Assembly (NCBI GenBank): GCA_943737045.1 | Contig: CALSFV010000308.1 | Span: 331,096-395,095, forward strand | DNA: 64,000 nt | From: Parapristionchus giblindavisi | Lineage: Eukaryota > Nematoda > Chromadorea > Rhabditida > Diplogasteridae | Reading direction: 5' to 3' | In this document: one piece after another, positions 12,464-25,056 of the stretch | How the letters are laid out: each line of letters begins with the position of its first letter | Position numbering within the stretch: the first letter of the stretch is position 1 | The notes under the pieces: generated by a model | Databases searched by the model: none | Seen by the model: the letters and a program-made list of their open reading frames with translations, nothing else | Told to the model about the DNA's origin: nothing | Translations under genes and position numbers: made by a program

Positions 12464-15400
12464 TATTGTCAGATCTCCCGAGCCGAAGGCGTACGAGGTC
12501 TCTATCAAGGACTTACACCGAACATTCTCGGCTGTGCGCTGTCGTGGGGAGCCTACTTCCATATGTAAGTATGTTTTTAGAGCATACATGGGCGAGGTAC
12601 CTTCTACAGGGGCATCCGAAGCTGTTATTCAAGTCTTATACTATACTTTTAAACTGGTCCGGTTTTCTAGAGTAGTGCCGTTTTGTGTCTTTCCTCCATA
12701 GGTGGGGGAAAGGCTGTGCGCAATCCTGGGAAATGGGGAGGCAAGGCTGTGCGCATCGCAATTTTTTTTGCAGATATGACTGGAAATTTTCCAATTTTTG
12801 CGAGACAAAGCTATGCGCAAGGCCCCGATGGAAAGGATTGGCTGTTCGCAAAAATAATTCGTTTTCACGCGCCCACCTATGCTTTCCTCTCAATTCCATA
12901 TCTGAAAAAAACTTCCAAAAACTTGAAGGTGTAGTTGTAAGGAATCGCAATCTCTTAAAAATCTCTTAATTTCTCATACTCATAGAGAAAAGGAGTAATT
13001 TATTATACTTTGTAATTGAATTACTTACATTTCTCCTTGAACAATAAGCAATCCAATTATAGATATCACAAAGTATATGATTCGTTATTGATTCTATAAT
13101 TAAATTTTCTCTATTAATGCAATATTGTTCCATGATGAAGAGGCCACATAGAAATGCCCTTCATACTGGTATTTCAAAACTTGAAGTGTACTTACACTTT
13201 CGTTTTAAGTCAACTTGTAAGTCCACTTAAAGTGGAAAATTGACGTTAATCACGTTTTGTTTAATTAAAGTAAACTACAAGTGAATGACAAAAACTTAAA
13301 GTTACTTAAAGTAAACTTCAAGTCAGCTTCGCGTTGTAAGTACACTTTAAGTTTCGAAAAAACCCGGAGTGTCAACGTAGTTTATTGTGCAACTTTGTAC
13401 CAGCTACATCGCTGTTTCGTCGAGTACAGAAATATCATGTAGAACTGATGTCTATCAGTTTTTGAAATATAATATAAAACAACAAAAAAATCATTATCGC
13501 ACTTTCTCTCTGATAAGCTAAATGTGATCCGTGCTGACTGAAGAAAAGTTTCATAAGTAATCAAGGTTAATTAGCCCAACATAGAGTTTCCGTGGGTACT
13601 TGACTATTCTGATCAAGTTTCATATGGTGACGTGGGTGTTTGAGAGATATTATGCTGACAGGATAAAATATTATTATTATTATTATTATTATATCGCCAA
13701 TTCCAGCTACGATATCGTACAGCGTCGCATGACCGCCGCCCTCCCCCCGTCAACCTCGCCCAATCTCACCAGCTTCACGTGTGCCTACGCCTCCGGCGCG
13801 CTCGTCATGTGCTTCACCAATCCCATCTGGTTGGTCAAGACGAGGTACCTTTATTGATTAATTTAGTGAACTTTATTGATTAATTTAATAATTGTATGCT
13901 TTTGTAATTGAATTGGATTTGCGAAGAATTTATCCACACGATTATTCGATTTGACTAAAGAAGGAGCCTATATGAATAAATTTTAATTAAATTCATAGAT
14001 CGAAAAGTATGTTACAAAGCACCAAGCCTGGCCGCATTTTGAGCCAAAATTTCCCAAAAAATCGTAAAACCTGACCGCATTTTGAGCCAAATTTTCACAA
14101 AAATCGAAAAACCTGACCGCATTTTGAGCCAAATTTGCCAAAAATCGAAAAACCTGACCGCATTTTGAAAACCGATAACCTAGCTATTCGACCTATGATT
14201 AAATTTGAAACTCAGCTCTGGCAAAGCTCTCTCGCGTGTTTTTTTTTTGAAACCAGACTACATTTTGCAAATCTGTAGCGTTAACGGATATAAATCAATC
14301 AGTACTAGGGTTGCCGGTTCTAATTCGAAGAATTCGCACCCCTTTCCCATCTCTCACCCTCTCTCCCCTTTCCTTCAAGGAATGGCACACTCCTGCCAGA
14401 CGAACTATTCGTTCCGTCTGGCAGGTGTGTCGAATTCTTCGAAGGGAAGGGGAGAGAGGGCGCTTCTCAAACGAATTTCCGAGAGAAGGGAAGCGACTGA
14501 CAAGGGGCACGAATTATTCGTCCTCGTTCCTGCAACCCTAATCAGTACCCTAGTGATTGATTGATATTGATTATCTCCCATTATCGATCACCTTGTTAAT
14601 GAGAATTGTGTAATTTTTGTATCGTGATTTGCATGCCACGTTGATTAGTCAGAACGCCAGATCTAGAGAGATATTCAAAAGTTCTTTATTCACTAGTAAG
14701 TCAGTAAGTTGAGTCAGTCATAGTTAGAATCATAGGTTAAAGGGGGGGGGGGGGGTTGGGGCATTCGGGTTAAGATCGGTTCATTAGCACTCAGTGTCTG
14801 ATCCGGCCATGCTCTGGGCCACTTTACAAGGCCTGGTGGCGGCGGGACGAACAGTCTTCTTAACCAGGGTCTTCTTTACGGTAGTCGTGGCGACTTTCTC
14901 ACTGCCGACAGGGCTCATCGCGACGAGTTCGTTCTAAAGAATCATGATCGTGCCCCGATTGAACCACCGTAATCGCCATCATGACCCGATTGAACTACAG
15001 TAATACCTCGAAGTCGGCTAGCGCCTCCTCAGGGAAGATGGGACCGCCGAAGACGTAGTCGAGGAGGAGCAAGTTGACTACCGAGAACATGACGAGCACC
15101 GCGAGGAAAAGATATCTGTAGTTTGATCTTTGATCTTTGTACTTTGAATATTTGTGGTTTGATCCACTCACACTTTCTCCATCATATCAGCCTCGGCGGA
15201 AGGACGACGTTGAAGAGACTTGACGGTGCGCTCACTGAAGTGTGCTTTGAACTTTGATCTTTATAGTTTGATCTTTGATCTTTGAAACGAACCGTGTCAT
15301 CGGAACGACGGGTAGTACGGTAGAGTTGTCGATGGCGACGTCCGCACAAGTGTCCATGAGTGCTGCCGAGGAGTTGTAGAGTGCGAGCTCGGTGGTGAAG

Positions 15401-17193
15401 GTGGGGATGGTATAGATGGAGGCGAGGGTTGAGCCGAAGGTGCAGAGGAGAATGGAGAGCAGAGGAGACATGACCGCCGATGAACCGAATGGGAGGAGGG
15501 TGTGAATGAATAGATGGATGGAAAGAATGAATTTATATACTACTAGTGCATTTGCATATTGCATAATGAATGAATACGTGGCTAGAACCAGATTTTTTTG
15601 TAAATAATGAAGCGAGTCTGAACTTTGGAATGGTGGTGATTTTTTGGATAATTTTTAAAAAAAACACACACAACACACACATTAGATCTAACCTGATATG
15701 ATCTTTGAACCCAGAAGCGACCAAATACAGTGAGATCGTTCCCTCCCTCTCTCCGACCCCCCCCCTCGCCTAAACATAATTCACACTGTTTACGTATCAC
15801 TTGTTGTCACATTTATTAAATGTATGATAAATTAAATTAAATTAATTTTAATGTGTATTTTATTGTGAATTGTGTTAATGTGGGAGAACCCTAATGGCGA
15901 CCCAGCTGAAATAACATCCCACTCTGCTGATAAAGTTGTTGAGTTGTATAATAATAATAATAGATGTACAGGTATAGGTTGGCATGCACGTAAAATGTAA
16001 ATTATTTTAAAGAAATATGTAGGTTAGTTATATTGTGCCTTATGGTGTTTCGGCCGCTACGTCTAAAAAAATGAAATGGAAAATGGAAAATGTATTTGCT
16101 TGCAGACTATGCCTGCAGTACGAATCCTCCACCAAGAAGTACACCGGTATGGCGGATTGCATGCAGAAGATCGTGCGCGAAGAGGGATTCCGCGGACTGT
16201 ACAAGGTACGGTAGGGATTGATTACGGTAATTGGGCATCGATCGATAACTACCGTATTCCAGGGATTCGTGGCGGGACTCATTGGCGCGTCGCACGGCGC
16301 CACCCACATGATGATCTACCAGCACCTGAAAGAGCGAAGATACGCCCAGCTGGGACTGGCGAAGGATTCGCAGTTGGTGAGTGGATACGGTAGTTGCACG
16401 AGCGGTTCGGATCGTGAACTGACTTTATTCCATTTTCCAGCCATTCTTCGACTACTTCTGCTCGACGATACTCTCAAAGATATTGGCGAACACGCTGACG
16501 TATCCCTACCAAGTGATCAGGACGCGAATGCAGGTATACCGTATGCCAACTTTCCACCCGAGAGTCCCACACTGTTCAAATCTTACCGTATCTCAGGACC
16601 ACAACGCGGCCTACACCGGCGTGTGGAAGACCATCAAGAGGACGGTGCAAGGAGAGGGAGTGGCTGGACTGTATAAGGTACGGTGGAGTGTGGTGTGTGG
16701 TGTGCGCGATGATTGATACGGTAGATACGGTAGATGGTGGTGTAGATAGTCGACGTTTCCTAGTTATAGTTCTGGGTATGTTTAATCATGATAGTGAGAG
16801 TGATCGATGTCATACATTTTCATACACTCATAATGTGAGAATCGACCCCACTATATAAGACTTCTTTTTTTATGCGAAAGATTGCAATTGAAGCGAAAAA
16901 TAATGATTTTTCTATGTCGACCCATGTTATTCGACATACGACATATCAAAAAAAAAATCCTGCGAGAGTCGCCGAAAATGTATGATCGTCATACGGTATA
17001 TGGTTGTGTACATGGTCGACGTTTGATAATCATAGTTTTGGGTGTGATCTAGCATGATGGTGAGCGTGATCGACGTTTCCTAATTGCAATTCTCTCTCAG
17101 GGCCTCCTGATGGCGAACATCCGCACGCTCCCCGCCACCGTGATCGTCTTCATGACCTACGAACAAGTGAAGCATGCGATTCGAGCATTGTGA
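11580..17193 (+). CDS. SLC25A32: Mitochondrial folate/FAD carrier, SLC25A32 type
   Basis: Nine exons: 11580-11685, 11931-11989, 12473-12564, 13707-13844, 16106-16205, 16263-16376, 16441-16533, 16597-16677, 17101-17193. All join in phase to 291 residues (human protein about 315). Three mitochondrial carrier repeats are visible, each with its PX(D/E)XX(K/R)-type signature: PMDLLKIR near residue 26, PIWLVKTR near 125 and PYQVIRTR near 225. The Trp and Tyr replacing the acidic residue in repeats 2 and 3 are characteristic of SLC25A32. GLYQGLTPN and GLYKGF also match the family. The family is a six-helix inner-membrane carrier that brings folate (and in yeast FAD) into mitochondria for one-carbon metabolism. 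Intron 3 has a TTA microsatellite beside its upstream acceptor; intron 4 (2.26 kb) contains a whole gene on the other strand. The start is the first ATG giving the canonical N-terminus; no splice acceptor is obvious next to it. Confidence 0.92.
12378..12461 (+). repeat. (TTA)n microsatellite beside carrier exon 3
   Basis: An 84-bp TTA array ends 11 bp before the exon 3 acceptor. It may serve as the pyrimidine-rich tract; length variation there could affect splicing (inference). Confidence 0.9.
13160..13365. mobile_element. MITE of AAGT(A/G)NACTT words (family E)
   Basis: Rich in inverted ACTTAAAG/CTTTAAGT words, with ends TTTCAAAACTTGAAGT and CTTTAAGTTTCGAAA. A related copy lies at 62334-62530. 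Located in intron 3 of the carrier gene. Confidence 0.6.
13994..14197 (-). mobile_element. MITE family G copy 3 (in carrier gene intron 4)
   Basis: Opposite orientation to copies 1 and 2, with four units of GACCGCATTTTGAGCCAAA. The flanks ATTAAATT before 13994 and after 14197 form an 8-bp TSD. Confidence 0.85.
14306..14540. mobile_element. hAT-like MITE with 8-bp TSD
   Basis: Ends TAGGGTTGCCGG and TTCCTGCAACCCTA form a short imperfect TIR. The 8-bp word ATCAGTAC flanks both sides (14298-14305 and 14541-14548). The inside holds the self-complementary CCAGACGAAC...GTTCCGTCTGG. It lies in carrier intron 4. Confidence 0.75.
14784..15471 (-). CDS. Small secreted/membrane protein nested in the carrier gene intron
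   Basis: Four exons in transcript order: 15471-15293, 15234-15172, 15115-15007, 14933-14784. They join in phase to 166 residues. The N-terminus [18 protein letters not shown] looks like a signal peptide. A second hydrophobic run ([18 protein letters not shown], residues about 82-99) looks like a membrane span, followed by a basic Thr/Lys segment ([13 protein letters not shown]) and a C-terminal Cys. The first exon donor is read as GTTCG, because the alternative GTTTC would put a stop directly after the junction. I do not recognise the family. The gene lies wholly inside intron 4 of the carrier gene, antisense to it. An upstream in-frame ATG at 15564 is less likely because it would bury the signal peptide. 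Confidence 0.7.
15840..16060 (+). repeat. Dispersed repeat ending GTGCCTTATGGTGTTTCGG
   Basis: Shares AATAGATGTACA...GCATGCAC and the 3' block GTGCCTTATGGTGTTTCGGCCGCTA with 25846-25950. Two copies in the window; class unknown. Confidence 0.55.
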
Positions 17194-17720
17194 TATGACA
17201 CCACGGATTACGGTAGCCACACCACAATTAGGAGATATTATGGTAGTCACAAGACAGTAGTGCCATTTTCTGCCCACCATTTTGGACTCAGGTTTCAAAC
17301 GCTAAAGTAGGACATTTTGCCGACTTGATATGGTTGTTCTTTCTTTTTGTTCTGTAAGTTGTTGTTTTGTTTTCAATTGAATATCGCTTTTTTAATATCT
17401 ATTTTTTGAATATCGATCCCCCCCCCCACTCAGATGACTATTGCCCAATGAATATGTTGAATCTCCACCGGTGAAATGCCCAGTTTTGTGTTCCTGTTGA
17501 CCTTGTGATTTATATAGAGAGAAACTTGTATAAATAACTTGTTTTTTTTGTCTGTTTTTAGCAAATTGTGAATTACACCGCAGATACATACGAAAATAAT
17601 AATAATAATAATAATATAATAATACTTTTTTTTCAAGATCACTGTGTCCAAGTCTTTCTCGTTGACAGTGAACAGATGAAATGCGGCGTTGAGCAAGTTG
17701 AGACTGTTGAGAAAGTGGTA

Positions 17721-18018
17721 CTCCGCAATTTTAGGTGGGCCAATAATTTGGTCGAACATTTTTGGGTGCCTAAAATTTGGCTACCAGACAAGCCCCACTT
17801 TTAAGTTGGGTCAATAATTTGGTGGTTGAGCCAATAATTTGGTTCGAAGTGGGGCTGTTATTTTAGTCTAAAATTTTAGCCCCACTTCGAACCAAATTAT
17901 TGACTCAACTTTAAAAGTGGGGCTTGTCTGGTAGCCAAATTTTAGAGTCAACTTTTACGATCCACCAAATTATAGGCCCCACTTCGACCAAATTATTGGC
18001 ACCCCTAAAATTGCGGAG
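17721..18018. mobile_element. Palindromic element family D, copy 1
   Basis: Ends CTCCGCAATTTTAGG and its inverse CCTAAAATTGCGGAG. The inside consists of both orientations of CCAATAATTTGGT and GTGGGGCTTGTCTGG. TA stands on both sides. Copy 2 is at 26423-26740. Confidence 0.85.
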
Positions 18019-18149
18019 TAGGCACTCGTAACAGTTAGGTTTCACGAATCAGGTATAGGCATGAACGCGTAAGGCATAAACGATCTGTCGAAAGACATAA
18101 TGCAGTCACATGATATGATATATAATTTAATTAAATAAATAAATATTCG

Positions 18150-18275
18150 GATGGTATTTCAGTCGGCAAAGTAGGTCCCAAGAAGAGATTAGGCCCTCCG
18201 GACTGAATTGGCCTTGAAAGATCACTGGCCTAGCGGAGATCACCCGCAGGACTTCGTTCGTGTGCCTTGGATGAC
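18150..18275 (+). mobile_element. SINE-like repeat, copy 1
   Basis: Contains GTAGGTCC, GATTAGGCCCTCCGGACTG, CACTGGCCTAGC and CCCGCAGGACTTCGT. The same unit in reverse is at 32376-32507, where a 12-bp TSD is visible. A partial copy is at 23815-23880. A weak A-box-like TGGCCTAGCNGTG suggests a tRNA-type promoter, but no clear B box was found. Confidence 0.55.
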
Positions 18276-18592
18276 GGGCTGCACCTTTTTTAAATACTTT
18301 TATTCCAGCTGGCTCAAATTTTGGGTTCTCCAGAGAGTCTGATCGTATCCAGCTTTTTGCATGAATTGATGAATTAATTGATTTGATGAACTGCATGAAC
18401 CCGCATCAAACCAGGGAGATCGATGGTTTTTGGAATCATGATTTAGAAAACTACGATTCAGTTGAAATGGTTCTGGAAAGTTTATTTTATAACATCGACT
18501 AATTAGCACCAATTCATATAAAATCTTAAATATGGAAATGAGAGAATAGATAATATCATCTTAAAATTACACGCTATCTTTCCGAAGATCGA

Positions 18593-18695
18593 TACATATA
18601 CTCTCACAGCTACAGTAACCCTACCCAGTACATATACTCTCAGCTACAGTATCCCCACATTGATATGCTCTCAGCTACAGTAACCCTAGATCACT
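18593..18695 (+). repeat. Three-copy tandem repeat CTCTCAGCTACAGTA
   Basis: Three imperfect units of about 34 bp, each with TACTCTC(AC)AGCTACAGTA and then a CCC-containing tail. Confidence 0.75.
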
Positions 18696-19196
18696 AGATC
18701 GATCACTGGTCACTCATCACTCACTCACTGAAAAATCACTGAAAAATCACCACTCACTGAATCACTCAATCTGAATCTGAATCAGCGATCATAAATAACT
18801 AATGACATAAATGACTTAAATGATAAATAAATAAATAAAATAATAATAAATAAATAAATGACAATGACATAAATGATAAATAAATGACAGAAATAACTTA
18901 GGCTATTTCTTTGAAAGCCAGACAAGCTAATTTTTAGAGGGATTCGACCGTTCTGGCTTACAATACGAAGAGAAGACTATTCAAATGGTGTATTTAAAAA
19001 TTATTATATGTACATTTTGCAACTGAAAACCCAACCCCTTGTGATCCAACTTCGCGTTCTGGTGCTCCTTAAATTTGCTGGAGGGTAGGTATATTGCTTG
19101 GAATCCACTACTACTTCTTCAACTCATTTGTTGTGACGTCACAGGCCTCGAAACTCGTATCAACAATCAAGTAACCCACGACAGCATCCACTATGG

Positions 19197-19412
19197 ACCA
19201 GCATGATTTCCTTGTTTAGGATATCTCTCTCCTCTCTCTTCCTCTATCTTACTCTCTTCCTCTCTCTCTCTCTCCCTCACCCTTTCCCTATCCTTATCTC
19301 TCTCTTTTCCATAGTATCGTGCGTAGAAATCAACTGCTGAAGAGCAGTTCCCCCATTTAGTATAATAGAGAAGTAGAGAAGGAGAGAGTAGAGAGAGGAG
19401 GAGGAGGAGAGG

Positions 19413-19490
<78 letters not shown>

Positions 19491-19620
19491 AGGGAGGGAG
19501 AGAGGGGGGAGAGGAAGAGGAAGGAGGAGGAGGAGGAGATAGAGAGAGAGGGAGATAGAGGATGGAGGAGGAGAAAGAGGGAGGAATAGAGGGAGAGGAG
19601 GAGGAGAGAGAGCGGGAGAG
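19197..19620. repeat. GA/CT-rich satellite
   Basis: A polypyrimidine block is followed by a long GAGAGA/GGAGGA array. Translated ORFs here are only Leu/Ser/Pro or Arg/Glu strings. Confidence 0.95.
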
Positions 19621-20769
19621 GAAGCCAGAATAGTGAAACAGTTAGGGCAAATCATTGGGGAATTGCAGTCATTAGCGTATCTTTGCGAAATTTTCCGGAA
19701 AAAAAGTTAATTGTCCCTGTTTTTTCCTGCTTCATGCCAAATGTTTAGGATGTTGTGCTCTGTGCAAAATGTGAGAAAAGAAAAGAAAATTGGAGGATAC
19801 TCTCCTCTTTTCGCACACTCTCTCGCCCTTTTTTCCTTTTCGCTTCCTTGTAACCGCATGATCAGAACGTTTGAAATCTCTTCCGTACGAGCTGTGCCTT
19901 TATTTCCTATTTATTTAATATATTATATTATTTTCTCTCCATCTCCCTTTCCCCTCTACTCAATGGCGTTTGGGACATGAGAAAAGTTAAGTGATTCACT
20001 AGACAGTTATCAGGTTAAATACAGAGCTGTTTGGACTCTCCGCTCTGGTCAAGCTCTCTCATGGACAAAGAAAGCAAGAGAGCACTGCCAGAGCGGAGAC
20101 CGATCATTCAACACGTGCTTCAGTAACAAACTGACTTAAAGTACCATGAAAAAAAGTACTTTGACGCAAGTTCTCCATGAAAAAAAGGAGTCATGACTCT
20201 TTTAATTTTCGTGAATTTTTCAGTTTTTGAACACTGCATTACGTAGAATAAGGGTGTCTAACGGGACTGCCATAGAGAAAGTTAGGTTACAAAACCTGTC
20301 AAAAAGAATAATATTTTGCGCAAACTGTTTGACTTTTCATGGACCGATATGGTTCATGGTTGGAATATGTAGAGAATATGAATAGTCGCGTGCTGAACGA
20401 TCGGTGACGTTTGAAAAAAACCAAATACTAAAATACATATAGGCCCTACTTGTGAAATAAATTGGTTTTTATTTATTGGGATTTTTTCTTGACCATGTAT
20501 TAGAATTTTTGATCCAGCATGGACTGAATTCGATTTCGATTCGATTCTATTTCAACACATTTATCTAGACGCCATGGGATGAGAGTTCTGATATAAGTAA
20601 ATTTGAATTTTAGCCTTAGAATTTTAAACGGGATTAAAAAATCATAGTAGAGAAGTTCAATCGGAATGTAATCTAGAGCATCCCCTCAAAAAAGTCACGG
20701 AGATTCTGAGAACAACATTTATTGTAAAGGACAACCCTGGATTCATTATGAGAATGCCCTCGGGCGGTC

Positions 20770-20770
20770 G

Positions 20771-20812
<42 letters not shown>

Positions 20813-20827
20813 GTCTGTCTCTCTCTC

Positions 20828-20871
<44 letters not shown>

Positions 20872-20885
20872 TCTACCTCTCCTCC
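20770..20885 (+). repeat. (CT)n array
   Basis: CTCTCTGTCT-type simple repeat. Confidence 0.95.
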
Positions 20886-21232
20886 CCTCATCCGTCGGAC
20901 TCTTAGTCTTATCGAGAGTTGTTTATCTCTATCTATCTACAGAGATAAGACTTCTTCTCTGCTCCATTTGTCCTGATTTTCATAGAATGTCTTTAGAGAT
21001 CAAAGATCAAAGATCACACAGAGGGCAAACTAATGTGGTTTTAATAGTCATGAAAAGTTTTAAAAATAGAACGAGTCAGAGAGCATGCTCGTTCTTTTTG
21101 TTGCACCTTTTGAACTGTGAATATTTCGGCGGCGATCTCCTGTCCATTACTTAAAGAGAGTAAATTGAGCTATCTTCGTAGTGTGGACGGTGTGCTTTTT
21201 TCTAGCCCCCCCAAAAAATTTTTATTTTTCGT

Positions 21233-21360
21233 AAAGGGAGCGTAACCTCTCTCAATCTTTGTCAACGGTCTCTTCAACGGTCTTCGCTCTCTCATTGTTA
21301 GAGAACAGAGAAATAGTGTGCGCAATGAAGAGACGATTGAGAGAGGTTACGCTTCCTTTA
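21233..21360. mobile_element. MITE family A copy
   Basis: Family A is a nearly full palindrome of about 118 bp: AAAGGGAGCGTAACCTCACT, GGTCTCTTC, GCTCTCTCGTTGTTAGAGAA and the reverse of the ends. Other copies: 22642-22760, 23902-24215, 26884-27000, 29418-29539, 31421-31539, 32317-32580, 35619-35737, 38098-38216, 41247-41346, 54035-54873 and 60684-60802. Confidence 0.85.
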
Positions 21361-21559
21361 ATAAAGAAGGATACGTGCGAATCGTTCGTTCGCATGCCCT
21401 ACTCGGGCGTTACTTTAATCGATTACGATGATCTCTTACCGTATCCCTAACACTCGCTGCGGGATCCATCAATGTGAAGAGAGGAGGATAATCTGTTTAT
21501 AGACTCTTCTTATATCATGGGATATTCTCTAACATCTAATCTCTACCTCTGCTTTTCTA

Positions 21560-22035
21560 TCTTTTCCTCTTCCTATCTCCTCCTCCTCCTCCCTCTTCCT
21601 CTATCTCTCCCTCTCCTTCTCTCTCCCTCTCCTTCTCTCTCCCTTCTTCTCCCTCTCCCTCTATAACCTACCCTTCTCCCCCATATAATCTCTGTTATTT
21701 CTGGCCCCATAAGCTTGAATGGAATCCACAATGCGGGTGAGCGCTCATTAGCTTATTAGGAGAGGGCGAGAGAGGGAGAGTGAGAGGAAGAGGGAGAGAG
21801 GGAGAGAGAGGTAGAGAGAGAGAGGGAAAGAGGGAGAGGAAGAGGGAGAGGCAGAGGGAGGGAGAGAGAGGGAGAGGGAGAGGGATAGATAAAGGGAGAG
21901 GGAGAGGGCGAGAGAGAGGGAGAGAGAGAGGAAGAGGGAGAGGGAAGGAGAGAGAGAGGTAGAGAGAGAGAGGGAGAGAGGGAGAGGGAGAGGGAGAGGG
22001 AGAGGGCGAGAGAGAGGGAGAGAGAGAGAGAGGGA
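21560..22035. repeat. CCCTCT / GAGGGA satellite, two orientations
   Basis: Pyrimidine-rich up to about 21680 and purine-rich (AGAGGG units) from 21760, with unique DNA between. Opposite orientations within 500 bp could form triplex or hairpin DNA. Confidence 0.9.
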
Positions 22036-23901
22036 GGAAAGGGACAGTTACCAGGTGTCATGTTCCTTCTCCACGCTTGTTATTGTCTATTTTCGAAATT
22101 GTAGTAGTGTGTGCAGAATGTAGAACCTGCGTGATCTTTGATTAACTTCTCATACTCACGCAAAAAATTTACTTATATTTAAAATTTCTTACTTTTCAAG
22201 TAAGAAATTCCATTTCTAGTGTTCTGTTCTAATCGGTCAATTTCTTAGAACAGAACATATTGTGAGAGCGGTCTCTCTATGAGAATTTGAATTTGACTTA
22301 TTACTTATTTCCACTATGTTATGATGTTGTCTTTCAAAATTCTACAATCATATTATTAATATATTTTAAAGGCTATTATAGTTGTACATTTAGAGTTAAT
22401 ACAAATGTATACCTTATTTTGCTAATAAAGTATGTAGTTTACCCAAGTTCAAGGCTCACTGTTTCGGCCAATGGCGAACCTCTACTCAATATGTTCCGTT
22501 TCGTCTTGTACATTACGATCAATGGCGTCGATAAATATATTTAAGAAAGCAGCGAAAGAATGTGTGAAACTAGGAGAGTGTTTTCTGATTTTCTTTTATA
22601 TTTGCAACTTTTGAACAGTTCGTTAGTTTTGCTTACTACTTAAAGGGACCGAAACCTTTGTCAACGGTCTCTTCAGCGCTCTACGCTCTCTCGTTGTTAG
22701 AGAACAGAGAAATAGTGTGCACATTGAAGAGACCATTGAGAGAGATAACGCCCCCTTTAAATGCTAAAGAAAAGAAAGAAATCGCTCCTCTTTTATCACA
22801 TTTCATCTAGATTGTTGAACTCTAGATAATTGTAAATTATTACCATCTCTACTCCTGTCTGGGCTCACTTTTTCACCTCATTTACCTCTCCATCAAGTCG
22901 GTCTTTTGTAGTTTACACTGAAACATTGCTATGATTATATTATTTAATTTGTTGCTCACTGGTCTCGAGGAAGCTAATTTCCTCTTTTTCCTTCCACGAG
23001 ATACAATCTCTGCTATAGACAACATGTTTCAGCCCCCGTTGCGTCGTCATTCGCGTACTTATTAATTCTTTTTCTTATGATATGGTCATAAGCTAGGAAA
23101 TCTAACAAAATAATATATTTATTATATTTAGTTAGATTTTAAAAAATATTCCACCTTTTCAACACTCTCACACCACTATATTTTGTCTTTTTTCTTAGCT
23201 TTGAAGTCATAACTAATCTATCCTAGTCATCATAATCATACCCCTGTTTACAATTTCATCAGATTAAATCAATGTTAGTATTTTCTCTGTAACTGTGTTA
23301 ATTTGTAGAGTATAAAATGAATGATTTGAGGGGGGAGTATGGCAGATTTATCTTATATATGACTTTTTCGTCTTATCAGACAGGTCATCCTTTGAGATAG
23401 ACCCACCCGCAAAAATTGGACCATGAACTGACGATTTTCTTGAAATTTTCATGCTTTTAGGGCGCCCACACGTCATTTTTCTCTCAAAATCGGGGTGCCC
23501 ACACGCATTTGAGGGGTCTGGGATATTGATAGACCCGCACTGCTGTGTCTATCTATCGTACATTTTTTAAATACCCATCTTTGAGGTGTTATATTCGACT
23601 GGTTTTTTTCGTTTTGAGAAATATACTGTCCACAATATTTTGGGATTTACAAAGGAACATACATCTATTTTATACGTAAAAATCACTGTACCGTGAACGT
23701 TGGAAACAGATCGCATTTGATCGGTCTGACCTGTTCATATCAGTTTGCACATAGTTAATTGTTCTAGAAAATGTCGATTTAAATTCATATTAGATTATAT
23801 ATATTTAATTATCACTGGCTCAGCAGTGATTGCCCGCAGGGCTTCGTGCGCCTTGAATAACGGGTTGCACATGGACCTTTTACCTTTAATGTAATATAGA
23901 T

Positions 23902-24215
23902 TTAAAGGGGTTGACACCTTTGTCAACGGTCTCTTCAACGCTCTACGCACTCTCGTCGTTAGAGAATAGAGAAATAGTGTGCGCGATGAAGAGGCCACAC
24001 AGAGATTAAATTTACCCGAATGCCGGTAGTTGGCGAACGATTTGCCCGTATTCAGACAAATGCTAGCCTGTATATGGGCAAATCGGTGGTTTTTGGGCTA
24101 CCATTTGCCCGAAAGTAGGCAAATCGTGTACACAAGCATCGTAAGTTGGCAAATCTATTACCCATATTTGGGTAAGTTTGCTCTCAGTGCATTGAGAGAG
24201 GTCACTCTCCCTTTA
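23902..24215. mobile_element. MITE family A copy carrying a second palindrome
   Basis: The right arm is interrupted at about 24008-24180 by a sequence with inverted ATTTGCCCG/TTGGCAAAT and TTTACCCGAATG/CATATTTGGGTAA words, so one MITE sits inside another. Confidence 0.65.
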
Positions 24216-24354
24216 ATGTAATATAATATAATTTAAACTGATATGTGTATTAGATGTATCTTGCATAGATATACACTCGAGACAGAGATTGAGAGTTGAA
24301 GCTGCCTCTAATCGAGTGAATTAGTGTCGAGCATCGAGGCAAGGTAATTGGGCT

Positions 24355-24377
24355 ATCCTCTCTCTCCCCCTCTCTCC

Positions 24378-24436
<59 letters not shown>

Positions 24437-24960
24437 TTTTCGCTCTACCTAATTCCCTGCCATAAAAATTAAATAGCTTTGAACGATTAAAAACATGAGA
24501 ATCACCAATTTTCTTTAATTTTGTGCTTTTATATTTATTGATTTATTGATTTTTTTTATATTTATTGATTGTTATAAACAAAAATCAATAAGGCGGTAGG
24601 AAGGAATATTCCTGGACAGATTAGGTTAATCTGAAAGGAATAGATGAGGGGCTTCAGTCTCTCCCTCTCCTTTTCTCTCCCTCTCCCTCTCCCTCTCTCT
24701 CTCTCCCTGTCTCCCTCTCTCTCACTCCTCACACTCTCGATTTCAGCATCGGTGTATATATATATAATCTAAGTATTCATTCACCTTTGGAAGCGGCTGA
24801 GCTGGTGGGAGAGGGAGAGAGAGAGGTAGAGGTAGAGGTAGAGGTAGAGGTAGAGGGAGAGGGAGAGGCAGAGGCAGAGGGAGAGGGAGAGGGAGAGGCA
24901 GAGGGAGAGGTAGAGGGAGAAGGAGAGGGAGAGACAGAGGTAGAGGCGTTATAAAGTAGA
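24355..24960. repeat. CT array then GA array (AGAGGT/AGAGGG units)
   Basis: CT-rich at 24355-24435 and 24655-24725, then GAGGTA and GAGGGA hexamers at 24810-24955. Confidence 0.9.
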
Positions 24961-25056
24961 GAATCAGTGGGGTCGGTTACTCAGGTTAGTCTCATTAGCT
25001 GCCCATATGGCATTAGGTCATCGTCTGTGTCCATTAATTGTGTATTGTATCAACTT

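Noticed and set aside
19191..22061. Long Leu/Ser/Pro or Arg/Glu ORFs
   Set aside because: They are translations of CT/GA satellites (also at 59684-61874 and 52103-52294); no other coding sign.
22436..22460. Spliced-leader-like TTTACCCAAGTTCAAG
   Set aside because: Only partly like nematode SL1, with no following donor or Sm site; taken as chance.
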